From: JABFRJ01 sp031365465
GTDB lineage: Bacteria; Pseudomonadota; Alphaproteobacteria; Rhizobiales; Hyphomicrobiaceae
Length of the DNA: 17,998 nucleotides
Assembly (NCBI GenBank): GCA_031365465.1
Contig: JANLYD010000459.1
Location: 1 to 17,998 of the forward strand
Direction: 5' to 3'
Positions 1-7,128 of this stretch are shown in pieces. Position 1 is the stretch's first letter, and every line of letters starts with the position of its first letter. A program made the position numbers and the translations under genes. The notes under the pieces are model-generated. The model was not told the DNA's origin. It made no database searches and saw nothing but the letters and a program-made list of their open reading frames with translations.

Positions 1-22
1 CGCGCCAAGCTCCCGACTGATT

Positions 23-59
23 CCCTCCCCACCTGCGGGGGAGGGTTAGGGTGGGGGGG
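23..59. repeat. G-rich palindromic intergenic element
   Basis: An 8-bp perfect inverted repeat (CCCTCCCC at 23-30, GGGGAGGG at 38-45) has a 7-nt loop. It is followed directly by further G-runs, giving four runs at 37-41, 43-45, 49-51 and 53-59 separated by 1, 3 and 1 nt. The right side therefore fits a G-quadruplex pattern. It lies just beyond the 3' end of hemF. On the hemF strand no T-run follows the stem, so a classical intrinsic terminator is not supported. From general knowledge it resembles dispersed G/C-rich palindromes found between genes in many alphaproteobacterial genomes. Only one copy is visible here, so calling it a repeat family is inference. Confidence 0.5.
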
Positions 60-85
60 ATGGTCACAATGAGTTGTTGCGCCCA

Positions 86-964
86 TCACGGCCATTTCAC
101 CATCGGTGGCATCGACGACAAAATGCTGTCGACATTGCCGCCGGTCTTCAAACCGAACGTCGTGCCACGATCGTAGAGCAGATTGAATTCCACATACCGG
201 CCGCGCCGGATCAGTTGTTCGTCGCGCTCGGCGTCCCCGAACGGTGTCGCCCAATTTGCCCGCACGAGCTTCGGATAGATGACGTTGAACGCACGCCCAA
301 CCTCTTGCGTGAATGCAAACGCGGCGTTCCATCCACCCGATGATGGTTCTGGCGTCAGGTGATCGTAGAAAATGCCGCCGATCCCCCGCATCTCCTTGCG
401 ATGCGGCAGATAAAAATACTCGTCGCACCATGTCTTGTAATGCGCATAATCGGCGATGTCGTGCGCCTCGCAAACAGCTTTGAACGTTTCGTGAAAGGCT
501 TGGCTGTCGGGGTCCGTCTGGGTCCGGCGTGCGTCGAGCACCGGCGTCAAGTCTGCGCCGCCGCCAAACCACCACTTTGTCGTCGCCACCATGCGCGTGT
601 TCATGTGCACCGCCGGCACATTCGGGTTCTGCGGATGCGCGATCAACGAGATGCCCGAAGCCCAGAAGCGCGGATCATCCTCGGCACCCTGGATCTGTTT
701 CCTGAATTCCGGCGCAAACTCGCCATGGACCGTCGACGTGTGTACGCCGACTTTCTCAAACACCCTTCCCGCCATCATGCTCATGACGCCGCCGCCGCCG
801 TCCACCCGCACCCATGGTTTCCGCTCGAACACTGCAGCTGGCGATGCGCTCAACGGCGCCCCTGGTGGCAACTCTGCCTCCAACCGCTCGAACGACGCGC
901 AGATATCGTCCCGCAAACTCTCGAACCAGCCGCGAGCTTGGGTTTTCTCGGCTTCCATGGTCAT
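86..964 (-). CDS. hemF: Oxygen-dependent coproporphyrinogen III oxidase
   Basis: HemF converts coproporphyrinogen III to protoporphyrinogen IX in haem synthesis by O2-dependent oxidative decarboxylation of two propionates, in the cytoplasm. The family core is intact: VHMNTR, GGGADLTP, the stretch WCDEYFYLPHR, GIGGIFYDHL, and the C-terminal VEFNLLYDRGT signature followed by GLKTGGNVDSILSSMPP. The ATG at 964 gives 292 aa, within the usual size. An in-frame TTG at 1009 would add 15 unconserved residues, and a second ATG lies at 958. No strong Shine-Dalgarno sequence decides between them. The gene is divergent from the ABC exporter across about 150 bp. The terminal product, haem, is used by the bc1 complex encoded further right. 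Family assignment is very secure; the start is less so. Confidence 0.95.
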   Translation of the reverse strand: MTMEAEKTQARGWFESLRDDICASFERLEAELPPGAPLSASPAAVFERKPWVRVDGGGGVMSMMAGRVFEKVGVHTSTVHGEFAPEFRKQIQGAEDDPRFWASGISLIAHPQNPNVPAVHMNTRMVATTKWWFGGGADLTPVLDARRTQTDPDSQAFHETFKAVCEAHDIADYAHYKTWCDEYFYLPHRKEMRGIGGIFYDHLTPEPSSGGWNAAFAFTQEVGRAFNVIYPKLVRANWATPFGDAERDEQLIRRGRYVEFNLLYDRGTTFGLKTGGNVDSILSSMPPMVKWP

Positions 965-1111
965 CTCGTTCGGCACGTCAGTCAGTCCCCGATTTGCAGT
1001 TGGCCGCAAAGAGCATTACCTCACGGTAACGAATTCATTCAGCCGCAGGTCTGATCCAGCCATCGCGCTATCGCCGTGGCGATGCGGCATTTTGTGAGTT
1101 AGGCTCGCTTC
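965..1111. promoter_or_regulatory. Divergent hemF / ABC exporter intergenic region
   Basis: These 147 bp must carry the promoters for both divergent genes. Two small inverted repeats are visible: TTACC-tcac-GGTAA at 1016-1029 and ATCGCC-gt-GGCGAT at 1070-1083. Neither matches a regulator site I recognise, and I find no convincing -35/-10 pair, so individual promoters are not placed. Confidence 0.3.
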
Positions 1112-2989
1112 ATGCTGGATAAAATTTATCGATGGTTCGAAACACGGATACCTGTGTTCCGCGAGAGCGAGCCGTCGCGCCCGCCCGGGACCCTGCTCGC
1201 CTTCTATCGTCATTTCGTCCAGCCGGTCTGGCCGGTCTTCGCCATCCTCCTTGTGGTCGGCTTCATCGGCTCCGCCATCGAGGTCTCGCTGCAGGCCTTC
1301 ATCGGCAGCCTGGTCGACCAGATGCGCGCGGCGACGTCGCCGGAATCTTTCGTGAGCGAACACCGCTGGCAATTGATCGGCATGGGCTTCGTCGCGCTCA
1401 TCCTTCGGCCGGTCGTGTCCACAGTGCACGATCTCGTCAAAAATCAGATGATCTCGCCCCCGCTCACCACGCGGATCCGCTGGGACACCCACAGGTTCGT
1501 GCTGCGCCAGAGCCTGGGCTTTTTCCAGAACGACTTTGCCGGCCGCGTCGCCAACAAGATCATGCAGAACGCGCAGGCCGTCCGCGAATCCACCCTCAAC
1601 CTCATCGACAGCATCTGGTACGCGAGCGTTCAGCTTGGCGGCACCCTCATTCTGTTCGCCGCCGCCGACTGGCGACTGGTGTTGCCGCTGGTCGCTTGGC
1701 TGGTCGCTTATACTGTCGCGTTGCGCCACTTCGTCCCCAAAATTCAGCGCCTTTCCACTGAAGCCGCCGAGGCGCGTTCGATGCTGGTCGGTCGGATCGT
1801 TGACAGCTACACCAATATCACCACGGTCAAATTGTTCTCCCACACCGATCGCGAAGACGCTTATGCCCGCCGCGCGCTAGAAGAACAGATGGGCAAATGG
1901 GGCGCCTCCAATCGCAACCTCACCGCGATGGAATTCGTCATCTTCGCCCTCAACGGCGTGCTGATGGTGGCGACTTCCGGCCTTGCGATCTGGCTATGGA
2001 GCAGGGGAGAAATTTCGCTCGGTGCAATCGCCGTCGTCACGGGGCTGATCTTGCGCCTCGTCGCCATGTCCGGCTGGATCTTCTGGGTCGTCGCTGGCAT
2101 TTTCGAGAACATCGGCACGGTTCAAGAAGGCATGGAAACCATCAGCCGACCGCACAGCGTCGTGGATGCCCCTGACGCCAAGCCGCTGGTAGCCGCGAAA
2201 GGCGAGATCCGTTTCGACAAGATTCATTTCGATTATGGCCGCGCCCGTGGCGAACCTGGCGCCGATCCGTCCCGCGTGATCGACGGCTTGACGCTCACCA
2301 TCGCCCCCGGCGAACGCGTAGGGCTCGTCGGCCGCTCCGGCGCCGGCAAGTCGACGCTCGTCAATTTGCTGCTGCGCTTCTACGACCTCGAGGGCGGCCG
2401 CATTCTGATCGATGGGCAGAACATTGCCGAAGTCCGCCAGGACACCCTTCGGTCGGCCATCGGCATGGTTACGCAGGACACTTCCCTGTTGCATCGCTCG
2501 GTCGCCGACAACATCCTCTACGGTCGGCCCGACGCTGGCGACGCCGCCATGCGCGCGGCCGCTACCCGCGCTCAGGCTGACGGCTTCATCCAGACGCTCG
2601 AAGACGGCAAGGGCCGCAAAGGCTACGACGCCCACGTCGGCGAGCGCGGCGTGAAACTGTCTGGCGGCCAACGCCAGCGCATCGCGATTGCACGCGTTTT
2701 GCTCAAGGACGCGCCTATCCTGATCCTGGATGAAGCCACCAGCGCCCTCGACAGCGAGGTCGAGGCAGCTATTCAGGATCAGCTCGATAATCTGATGCAG
2801 GGCAAAACAGTCATCGCCATCGCGCACCGTCTGTCCACCATTGCCGCCATGGACCGCCTCGTCATCATGGACCAAGGCCGTGTCGTCGAAACCGGCACCC
2901 ACGAAGACCTCATTCGGCGCGGCGGCCTCTACGCGCAACTGTGGGCGCGCCAGAGCGGCGGTTTCCTCGCCAAGGAGGCCGCAGAGTGA
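1112..2989 (+). CDS. ABC exporter, fused permease and ATPase (MsbA/multidrug type)
   Basis: A 625-aa half-transporter with an N-terminal exporter-type membrane domain (hydrophobic segments near residues 38-60, 88-105, 165-205 and 272-330) and a C-terminal nucleotide-binding domain. The ATPase motifs are complete: Walker A GRSGAGKST near 406-414, Q-loop VTQD, signature LSGGQRQR from 516, Walker B ILILDEATSALD from about 536, and the H-loop in AIAHRLST near 571. It would work as a homodimer in the inner membrane, exporting a lipid, drug or other hydrophobic compound. The substrate cannot be read from sequence. It has its own stop 132 nt before the thioredoxin-like gene, so an operon with it is possible but not shown. 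The ATG at 1112 has only a weak Shine-Dalgarno-like TTAGG upstream. Atm1/MsbA-like annotation would be over-specific. Confidence 0.9.
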   Translation: MLDKIYRWFETRIPVFRESEPSRPPGTLLAFYRHFVQPVWPVFAILLVVGFIGSAIEVSLQAFIGSLVDQMRAATSPESFVSEHRWQLIGMGFVALILRPVVSTVHDLVKNQMISPPLTTRIRWDTHRFVLRQSLGFFQNDFAGRVANKIMQNAQAVRESTLNLIDSIWYASVQLGGTLILFAAADWRLVLPLVAWLVAYTVALRHFVPKIQRLSTEAAEARSMLVGRIVDSYTNITTVKLFSHTDREDAYARRALEEQMGKWGASNRNLTAMEFVIFALNGVLMVATSGLAIWLWSRGEISLGAIAVVTGLILRLVAMSGWIFWVVAGIFENIGTVQEGMETISRPHSVVDAPDAKPLVAAKGEIRFDKIHFDYGRARGEPGADPSRVIDGLTLTIAPGERVGLVGRSGAGKSTLVNLLLRFYDLEGGRILIDGQNIAEVRQDTLRSAIGMVTQDTSLLHRSVADNILYGRPDAGDAAMRAAATRAQADGFIQTLEDGKGRKGYDAHVGERGVKLSGGQRQRIAIARVLLKDAPILILDEATSALDSEVEAAIQDQLDNLMQGKTVIAIAHRLSTIAAMDRLVIMDQGRVVETGTHEDLIRRGGLYAQLWARQSGGFLAKEAAE

Positions 2990-3121
2990 GCGGCCGAAAT
3001 CCCTCGATCACGATCCATTGAATTCATTTGATTGGCATACTGCTGATCTGCGCCGCACAGTGAAGATGCCGGGGAACGCTTGATTGTCCGGCTAAAAAAT
3101 CAAAATCTCCAGGAGACGTTC

Positions 3122-3517
3122 ATGTCGTTCGCCCGCCGTTCCGTTCTGATTGCGTTCGCCAGCATCGGCTTTGCCGCGATCATTCCAGCGGTTGCTTTGC
3201 AAGCGACCAAGTTCACACCCGCCGCCCTCGCTGAAGCGCAGAAATCCGGCAAGGCCATCCTGGTTGAAATCAGCGCACCGTGGTGCCCGACCTGCAAAGC
3301 TCAGAAGCCGATCCTCGACCGCCTGCTTGGTTCCGAGAAATTCAAATCCTTCGTCACGCTGGAGATGGATTTCGATAGCCAGAAAGATGATCTGAAGGCC
3401 GTCAAAGCCCAGATGCAGAGTACACTGATCGTCTACAAAGGCAGCAAGGAAGTCGGTCGCTCTGCCGGCGATACCAACCCCGCCACCATCGAAGCGCTTC
3501 TCGCCAAGGCCTTGTGA
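3122..3517 (+). CDS. Exported thioredoxin-fold protein, cis-Pro replaced by Ser
   Basis: A 131-aa protein. The start at 3122 is chosen because AGGAGA at 3110-3115 sits 6 nt upstream; an in-frame TTG at 3080 has no such site. The N-terminus (MSFARRS followed by a hydrophobic stretch to about residue 28) looks like a signal peptide or anchor, placing the domain in the periplasm. The active site is WCPTCK with Cys55 and Cys58. At the position where thioredoxins have a cis-proline before TLxxF/Y, about 45 residues later, the sequence is MQSTLIVYKG, so Ser100 replaces the proline. The C-terminal GR.AGDTNPATIEALL helix is normal. It is followed by a CcdA-type membrane protein, which in DsbD-like systems passes electrons to periplasmic thioredoxin-fold partners. 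The physiological target is unknown. Confidence 0.85.
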   Translation: MSFARRSVLIAFASIGFAAIIPAVALQATKFTPAALAEAQKSGKAILVEISAPWCPTCKAQKPILDRLLGSEKFKSFVTLEMDFDSQKDDLKAVKAQMQSTLIVYKGSKEVGRSAGDTNPATIEALLAKAL

Positions 3518-3547
3518 CATAACGGTTCGCGAGCACACTGATTTGCC

Positions 3548-3567
3548 CGCGCGATGAACTTCGCGCG
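3548..3567 (+). other. Short perfect hairpin after the thioredoxin-like gene
   Basis: A 7-bp perfect inverted repeat, CGCGCGA at 3548-3554 and TCGCGCG at 3561-3567, has a 6-nt loop. It begins 30 nt after the stop codon of the thioredoxin-like gene. No T-run follows, so it may be an RNA-stabilising hairpin or a weak attenuator rather than an intrinsic terminator. Confidence 0.4.
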
Positions 3568-3575
3568 ACCAAGTT

Positions 3576-3616
3576 GAGCAGGGGCCGAGCACCGTTCCAA
3601 AACGTCCCTGCTCGGC
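3576..3616 (+). promoter_or_regulatory. Overlapping, mutually exclusive hairpins before ccdA-like gene
   Basis: GAGCAGGG (3576-3583) is complementary to CCCTGCTC (3606-3613), and the adjacent GCCGAGCA (3584-3591) is complementary to TGCTCGGC (3609-3616). Both are perfect 8-bp pairings that compete for bases 3609-3613. The second is followed by TGTTTATT, a weak U-rich tail. The ccdA-like ATG lies 25 nt downstream. This layout could act as an antiterminator/terminator switch, but it might also be a partially degenerate intergenic repeat. No ligand-binding RNA family is recognised. Confidence 0.4.
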
Positions 3617-3641
3617 TGTTTATTCTGGATCGTCCACGCTC

Positions 3642-4364
3642 ATGTCTGTCGCAACCTTGGGCTTGGCACTGCTGGCTGGAGTGCTGTCGACGTTATCCCC
3701 GTGCGTCCTCCCCATTCTGCCGATCGTCATCGGCACAGCAGCCACACAGCATCGTTACGGCCCGGCAGCACTCGCCGCCGGAATGGCCTTGAGCTTTGTC
3801 GCAATCGGACTGTTCGTCGCCACGATCGGCTTCTCGATCGGCCTCGACGGTGTTCTCTTTCGCAAGCTTTCGGCGGTACTGCTGATCGGCATCGCGCTCG
3901 TGTTATTGTCGTCGTATCTGCAGCAGGTGGTCGCCGGCGCAGCATCCCCATTTTCGAACTGGGTCAGTGAACGGTTCGGCGGTGGGGCTGGTCGAGGCCT
4001 ATGGGGGCAGGCCGGCGTCGGAGTACTGCTGGGCGCTGTCTGGAGCCCTTGCGTCGGCCCGACACTCGGTGCGGCCTCCGTTCTCGCCTCGCAGGGAGAA
4101 AGCTTGGTGCAGGTGGGTGCCACCATGTTGGTGTTCGGCATCGGTGCAGCCTTGCCGCTGCTCGTGCTTGGCATGCTGTCGCGGGAGATGATGATGAAGG
4201 CTCGCGGCAGTTTGCTCACGGCCGGAAGCTCGGCAAAGACTGCACTCGGCATTATACTGCTCGCCATCGGCATTCTGGTATTCTCAGGTTATGACAAAGC
4301 CGCCGAGGCTGCCCTGGTCTCGGTCATGCCGGATTGGTTGGTCACGCTGACAACGCGGTATTGA
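3642..4364 (+). CDS. CcdA/DsbD-type thiol-disulfide transmembrane protein
   Basis: A 240-aa, very hydrophobic protein with about six membrane segments and the two half-repeat cysteine motifs of the CcdA/DsbD family: LSPCVLP with Cys21 in the first segment and WSPCVGPTLG with Cys137 in the fourth. These cysteines are the pair that relays electrons from cytoplasmic thioredoxin across the inner membrane. The upstream gene encodes an exported CPTC thioredoxin-fold protein, a fitting periplasmic acceptor, so the pair probably forms a two-part reductive relay for cytochrome c maturation or for another periplasmic thiol target. The ATG at 3642 has no strong ribosome-binding site but begins exactly at the first membrane segment. 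It ends 14 nt from the convergent trmL. The specific name ccdA is avoided because the partner is not established. Confidence 0.88.
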   Translation: MSVATLGLALLAGVLSTLSPCVLPILPIVIGTAATQHRYGPAALAAGMALSFVAIGLFVATIGFSIGLDGVLFRKLSAVLLIGIALVLLSSYLQQVVAGAASPFSNWVSERFGGGAGRGLWGQAGVGVLLGAVWSPCVGPTLGAASVLASQGESLVQVGATMLVFGIGAALPLLVLGMLSREMMMKARGSLLTAGSSAKTALGIILLAIGILVFSGYDKAAEAALVSVMPDWLVTLTTRY

Positions 4365-4378
4365 TCGTTCCGTCATCG

Positions 4379-4849
4379 CTACGACGGCGCGCCCTGCGGA
4401 AAGCCGCAAGTCTGCCGCAAGGCTTCCGCCAGCAAGATTGCCCCCGCCACCGCGATGTTCAGCGACCGCAAACCGGCGACAATCGGGATGCGCACGCGCA
4501 AGTCGGCCGCAGCATGCACGGCATCCGGCACTCCCGCACTTTCGCGCCCCAGCAAGATCACGTCCCCCACCGCGAACAACGCTTGGGTCAACGCCACTGC
4601 CCCGTGTGTGCTGCCTAGGACCAAGCGGCCGCCCGACAGCCGGCGCTGGTGCTCGAAAGCAGCCCAATCGATGTGCCGCACCACCCGCACGTGCTCGAGA
4701 TAGTCGAGGCCGGCGCGCTTCAGCGCCCGGTCCGTCATGTCGAACCCTGTGGGCCCGATGATGTCGACACCCATGCCCAGGCATGCCGCCATCCGCAGCA
4801 TGGTCCCCGTGTTCTGTGGAATATCAGGTTGGTACAGCGCCAGCCGCAT
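4379..4849 (-). CDS. trmL: tRNA (cytidine/uridine-34-2'-O)-methyltransferase TrmL
   Basis: A 156-aa SPOUT-fold methyltransferase with the size and motif order of TrmL: an N-terminal LYQPDIPQNTG, a central LGRESAGVPD at 100-109, and the C-terminal knot LRSLNIAVAG at 127-136. TrmL 2'-O-methylates the wobble base of tRNA-Leu isoacceptors using S-adenosylmethionine. The ATG at 4849 has a GGAG site 7 nt upstream on the minus strand (4857-4860). It is transcribed toward the ccdA-like gene and away from the bc1 operon, and appears to be a monocistronic housekeeping gene. Confidence 0.93.
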   Translation of the reverse strand: MRLALYQPDIPQNTGTMLRMAACLGMGVDIIGPTGFDMTDRALKRAGLDYLEHVRVVRHIDWAAFEHQRRLSGGRLVLGSTHGAVALTQALFAVGDVILLGRESAGVPDAVHAAADLRVRIPIVAGLRSLNIAVAGAILLAEALRQTCGFPQGAPS

Positions 4850-5208
4850 CGATATGCTCCGGTCTTCCCCGTTTCACGCGCAACAGGCTCGTCCAGCATG
4901 CGCCAAATTGCCTCGAAATCGGACACTGATGAATGACCCCACAATCTTGTCACGATTTCCAAAGGATGCCAAAACACCGCGCGTCGAAACGCCAAGCGTT
5001 GGGGGACGTGAAGGTGCCGTAACGTGTTGATTGCTGCTCTCTCGATCGGCAACGCGAAACGCGCTGGGCAATCCCCTACATAGTTGCGCTGTCGTCGGGT
5101 CCAGTAGACGAGTGACGGCGCTGCTGCGAACAGGCTGACGCTTGCCGCGCAGCGTTTTGAAATGCCGGTCGACTGCGAATATCGATTGAGAAATATGAGG
5201 AGGCCGCC
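4850..5208. other. Intergenic region between trmL and petA, no gene seen
   Basis: This 359-bp gap separates the divergent trmL and bc1 operon and must hold both promoters. I see no conserved open frame: the open frames crossing it on the minus strand are antisense extensions over petA with no recognisable domain. No hairpin longer than a few base pairs, regulator palindrome or convincing -35/-10 pair stands out. The only well-defined site is the strong Shine-Dalgarno GAGGAGG at 5197-5203 for petA. Confidence 0.4.
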
Positions 5209-5814
5209 TTGGTAACTGAAGCGAAAACGAGCACCCCGATGCCCTCCGGCGGCCACGGCGAACCAACGCGGCGTGATTTCCTTTCGACCGCTGCTTTGGC
5301 ATGGGCCGGCGTCGGCGGCGCAATCGCGCTTTGGCCGTTCATCCAGCAGATGAACCCTGATGCTTCCACGCAGGCGTTGGCCTCCACCGAAGTCGATCTG
5401 TCGCCCGTGAAAGAAGGGCAGGCGATCACTGTGTTGTGGCGCGGCAAACCCGTGTTCATTCGCAATCGCACCCAGGAAGAGATCACCAAGTCGAAGGAGA
5501 CGCCGCTCGCCGCTCTGGTCGACAAGACGGCCGAAAATGACGCCCTGCCCGACCGCGCCACTGCCGACGATGCCAACCGCGTCAAGAAGGGTCACGAGAA
5601 CTGGCTCGTTCTGGTCGGTATCTGCACCCATCTCGGTTGCATTCCGAAGGGGCAGTCTCTGGCCGACGCCCGCGGTGATTTCGGCGGCTATTTCTGCCCC
5701 TGTCACGGGTCGCACTACGATACTGCCGGCCGCATCCGGAAGGGTCCCGCACCGCGCAATCTCGAAGTACCGCCGTACGAATTCATTTCAGCCACCAAGA
5801 TCAAGATCGGTTGA
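5209..5814 (+). CDS. petA: Ubiquinol-cytochrome c reductase Rieske iron-sulfur subunit
   Basis: The Rieske protein of the cytochrome bc1 complex takes one electron from ubiquinol at the Qo site and passes it to cytochrome c1. It is 201 aa from a TTG codon at 5209, preferred because GAGGAGG (5197-5203) lies 5 nt upstream and no upstream in-frame ATG exists. An internal ATG at 5239 would shorten the n-region. A twin-arginine signal, TRRDFL (R21R22), precedes the single membrane helix (about 28-45), as expected for Tat-dependent insertion. The [2Fe-2S] ligands are all present: CTHLGC with C139/H141 and CPCHGS with C163/H166, with C144 and C165 forming the usual disulfide. It is the first gene of petABC; its stop is 11 nt before petB. 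Confidence 0.97.
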   Translation: MVTEAKTSTPMPSGGHGEPTRRDFLSTAALAWAGVGGAIALWPFIQQMNPDASTQALASTEVDLSPVKEGQAITVLWRGKPVFIRNRTQEEITKSKETPLAALVDKTAENDALPDRATADDANRVKKGHENWLVLVGICTHLGCIPKGQSLADARGDFGGYFCPCHGSHYDTAGRIRKGPAPRNLEVPPYEFISATKIKIG

Positions 5815-5825
5815 GGATCTTTGCC

Positions 5826-7103
5826 ATGAGCGATCACCTATCGACCTACGAACCCAAGAACGCATTCTCGAAGTGGCTCGACAGCCGTCTGCCCATCGCA
5901 CGGATGATGCACGGCCAGTTCGTGGACTTTCCGACGCCGCGCAATCTCAACTATATGTGGACGTTTGGCGGCATTCTGACGTTCATGCTGGTGGTGCAGA
6001 TCGTGTCCGGCCTCGTGCTGTCCATGCATTACCAGCCGAGCGACGCAGAAGCCTTCAACTCGGTCGAAGCCATCCGGCGTGATGTCAACTACGGTTGGCT
6101 GTTGCGCAACATTCACGCCGTCGGTGCGTCGATGTTCTTCCTCGCCGTCTACCTCCATATGGCGCGCGGCCTCTACTACGGTTCGTATAAGGCTCCCCGC
6201 GAAATCCTTTGGATCCTCGGCGTCATTATCTTCCTTCTCATGATGGCCGCTGGTTTCATGGGCTATGCGCTCGTTTGGGGCCAGATGAGCTTCTGGGGCG
6301 TCACCGTCATCACCAACCTGTTCAGTGCCATCCCGCTGGTCGGCGCGTCGATCACCAAATGGCTGTGGGGCGGTTACGCTGTGTCGGGCGTCACGCTCAA
6401 TCGCTTCTTCTCGCTTCATTTCCTTCTGCCGTTCGTAATCACCGGCGTGGTCGGGCTTCATATCTGGGCCTTACACGTCGTCGGCCAGAACAACCCCACC
6501 GGCCTGGACATCAAGACCAAGTCCGACAGTGTGCCGATGTTGCCCTTCGCCATCATGAAGGACGCGTTCGCCTTGGCGGTATTCGCAGTGATTTATGCGT
6601 GGTTCGTTTTCTTCGTCCCCGACTATCTCGGCGACGCCGACAACTACATCGAGGCCAATCCGCTTTCGACGCCGCCCCACATCGTACCCGAATGGTATTT
6701 CCTGCCGTTCTACGCCATTCTGCGGTCGATCCCGTCAAAGCTGGGCGGCGTCATCATGATGTTCTCCTCGATCGCGATCCTGGCGTTCATTCCTTGGCTG
6801 GATACCTCCAACGTTCGTTCGGCCAAGTACCGCCCGATGTTCAAGTGGTTCCTCTGGTTCTTCTTCTTCACGGTTGTCGCTTTGGGCTATCTTGGCGGTA
6901 AGCCGGCCGAAGGCAGCTACGTGGCGTGGTCGCAGTTCTTCACGGCCTACTACTTCCTCTTCTTCTTGGTCGTCATGCCGGTGGTGGGATTGATCGAGAA
7001 GCCTCTCAAATTGCCCAGCAGCATCATGGATGCAGTGCTTGGTGGCGGTGGTGGCGGTGCCATGGCCGGCAGTGCGGCGCCTGCCGCACCCGAAAAGCGT
7101 TGA
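5826..7103 (+). CDS. petB: Cytochrome b subunit of the bc1 complex
   Basis: Cytochrome b carries haems bL and bH and both quinone sites. It is 425 aa with eight or so membrane segments. The four axial histidines are spaced 14 apart in each helix as required: H97 (RNIHAVG) and H111 (YLHMARG), H198 (SLHFLLP) and H212 (GLHIWALH). The Qo-site PEWY motif is at 288-291. The ATG at 5826 is chosen over an upstream TTG at 5811 because it starts the conserved N-terminus, and GAGGA at 5813-5817 overlapping the petA stop is a suitable ribosome-binding site. The C-terminus ends in a Gly run and an Ala/Pro tail (about 405-425), which is unlikely to be structural. This is the long, unfused, bacterial form of cytochrome b. 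Confidence 0.98.
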   Translation: MSDHLSTYEPKNAFSKWLDSRLPIARMMHGQFVDFPTPRNLNYMWTFGGILTFMLVVQIVSGLVLSMHYQPSDAEAFNSVEAIRRDVNYGWLLRNIHAVGASMFFLAVYLHMARGLYYGSYKAPREILWILGVIIFLLMMAAGFMGYALVWGQMSFWGVTVITNLFSAIPLVGASITKWLWGGYAVSGVTLNRFFSLHFLLPFVITGVVGLHIWALHVVGQNNPTGLDIKTKSDSVPMLPFAIMKDAFALAVFAVIYAWFVFFVPDYLGDADNYIEANPLSTPPHIVPEWYFLPFYAILRSIPSKLGGVIMMFSSIAILAFIPWLDTSNVRSAKYRPMFKWFLWFFFFTVVALGYLGGKPAEGSYVAWSQFFTAYYFLFFLVVMPVVGLIEKPLKLPSSIMDAVLGGGGGGAMAGSAAPAAPEKR

Positions 7104-7128
7104 TCCGAGACAGCGGGGACTATCGATC

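Noticed and set aside
1994..2938. A 314-codon open frame on the minus strand inside the ABC exporter gene
   Set aside because: The opposite strand carries complete ABC ATPase motifs; this is a shadow frame.
4365..4390. Terminator between the convergent ccdA-like gene and trmL
   Set aside because: Only a 5-bp CCGTC/GACGG pairing is present, with no T-run; too weak to call.
4735..5715. A 326-codon open frame on the minus strand across the trmL-petA gap
   Set aside because: It is antisense to petA and trmL, has no recognisable domain and arises from the GC-rich third-position bias of the real genes.
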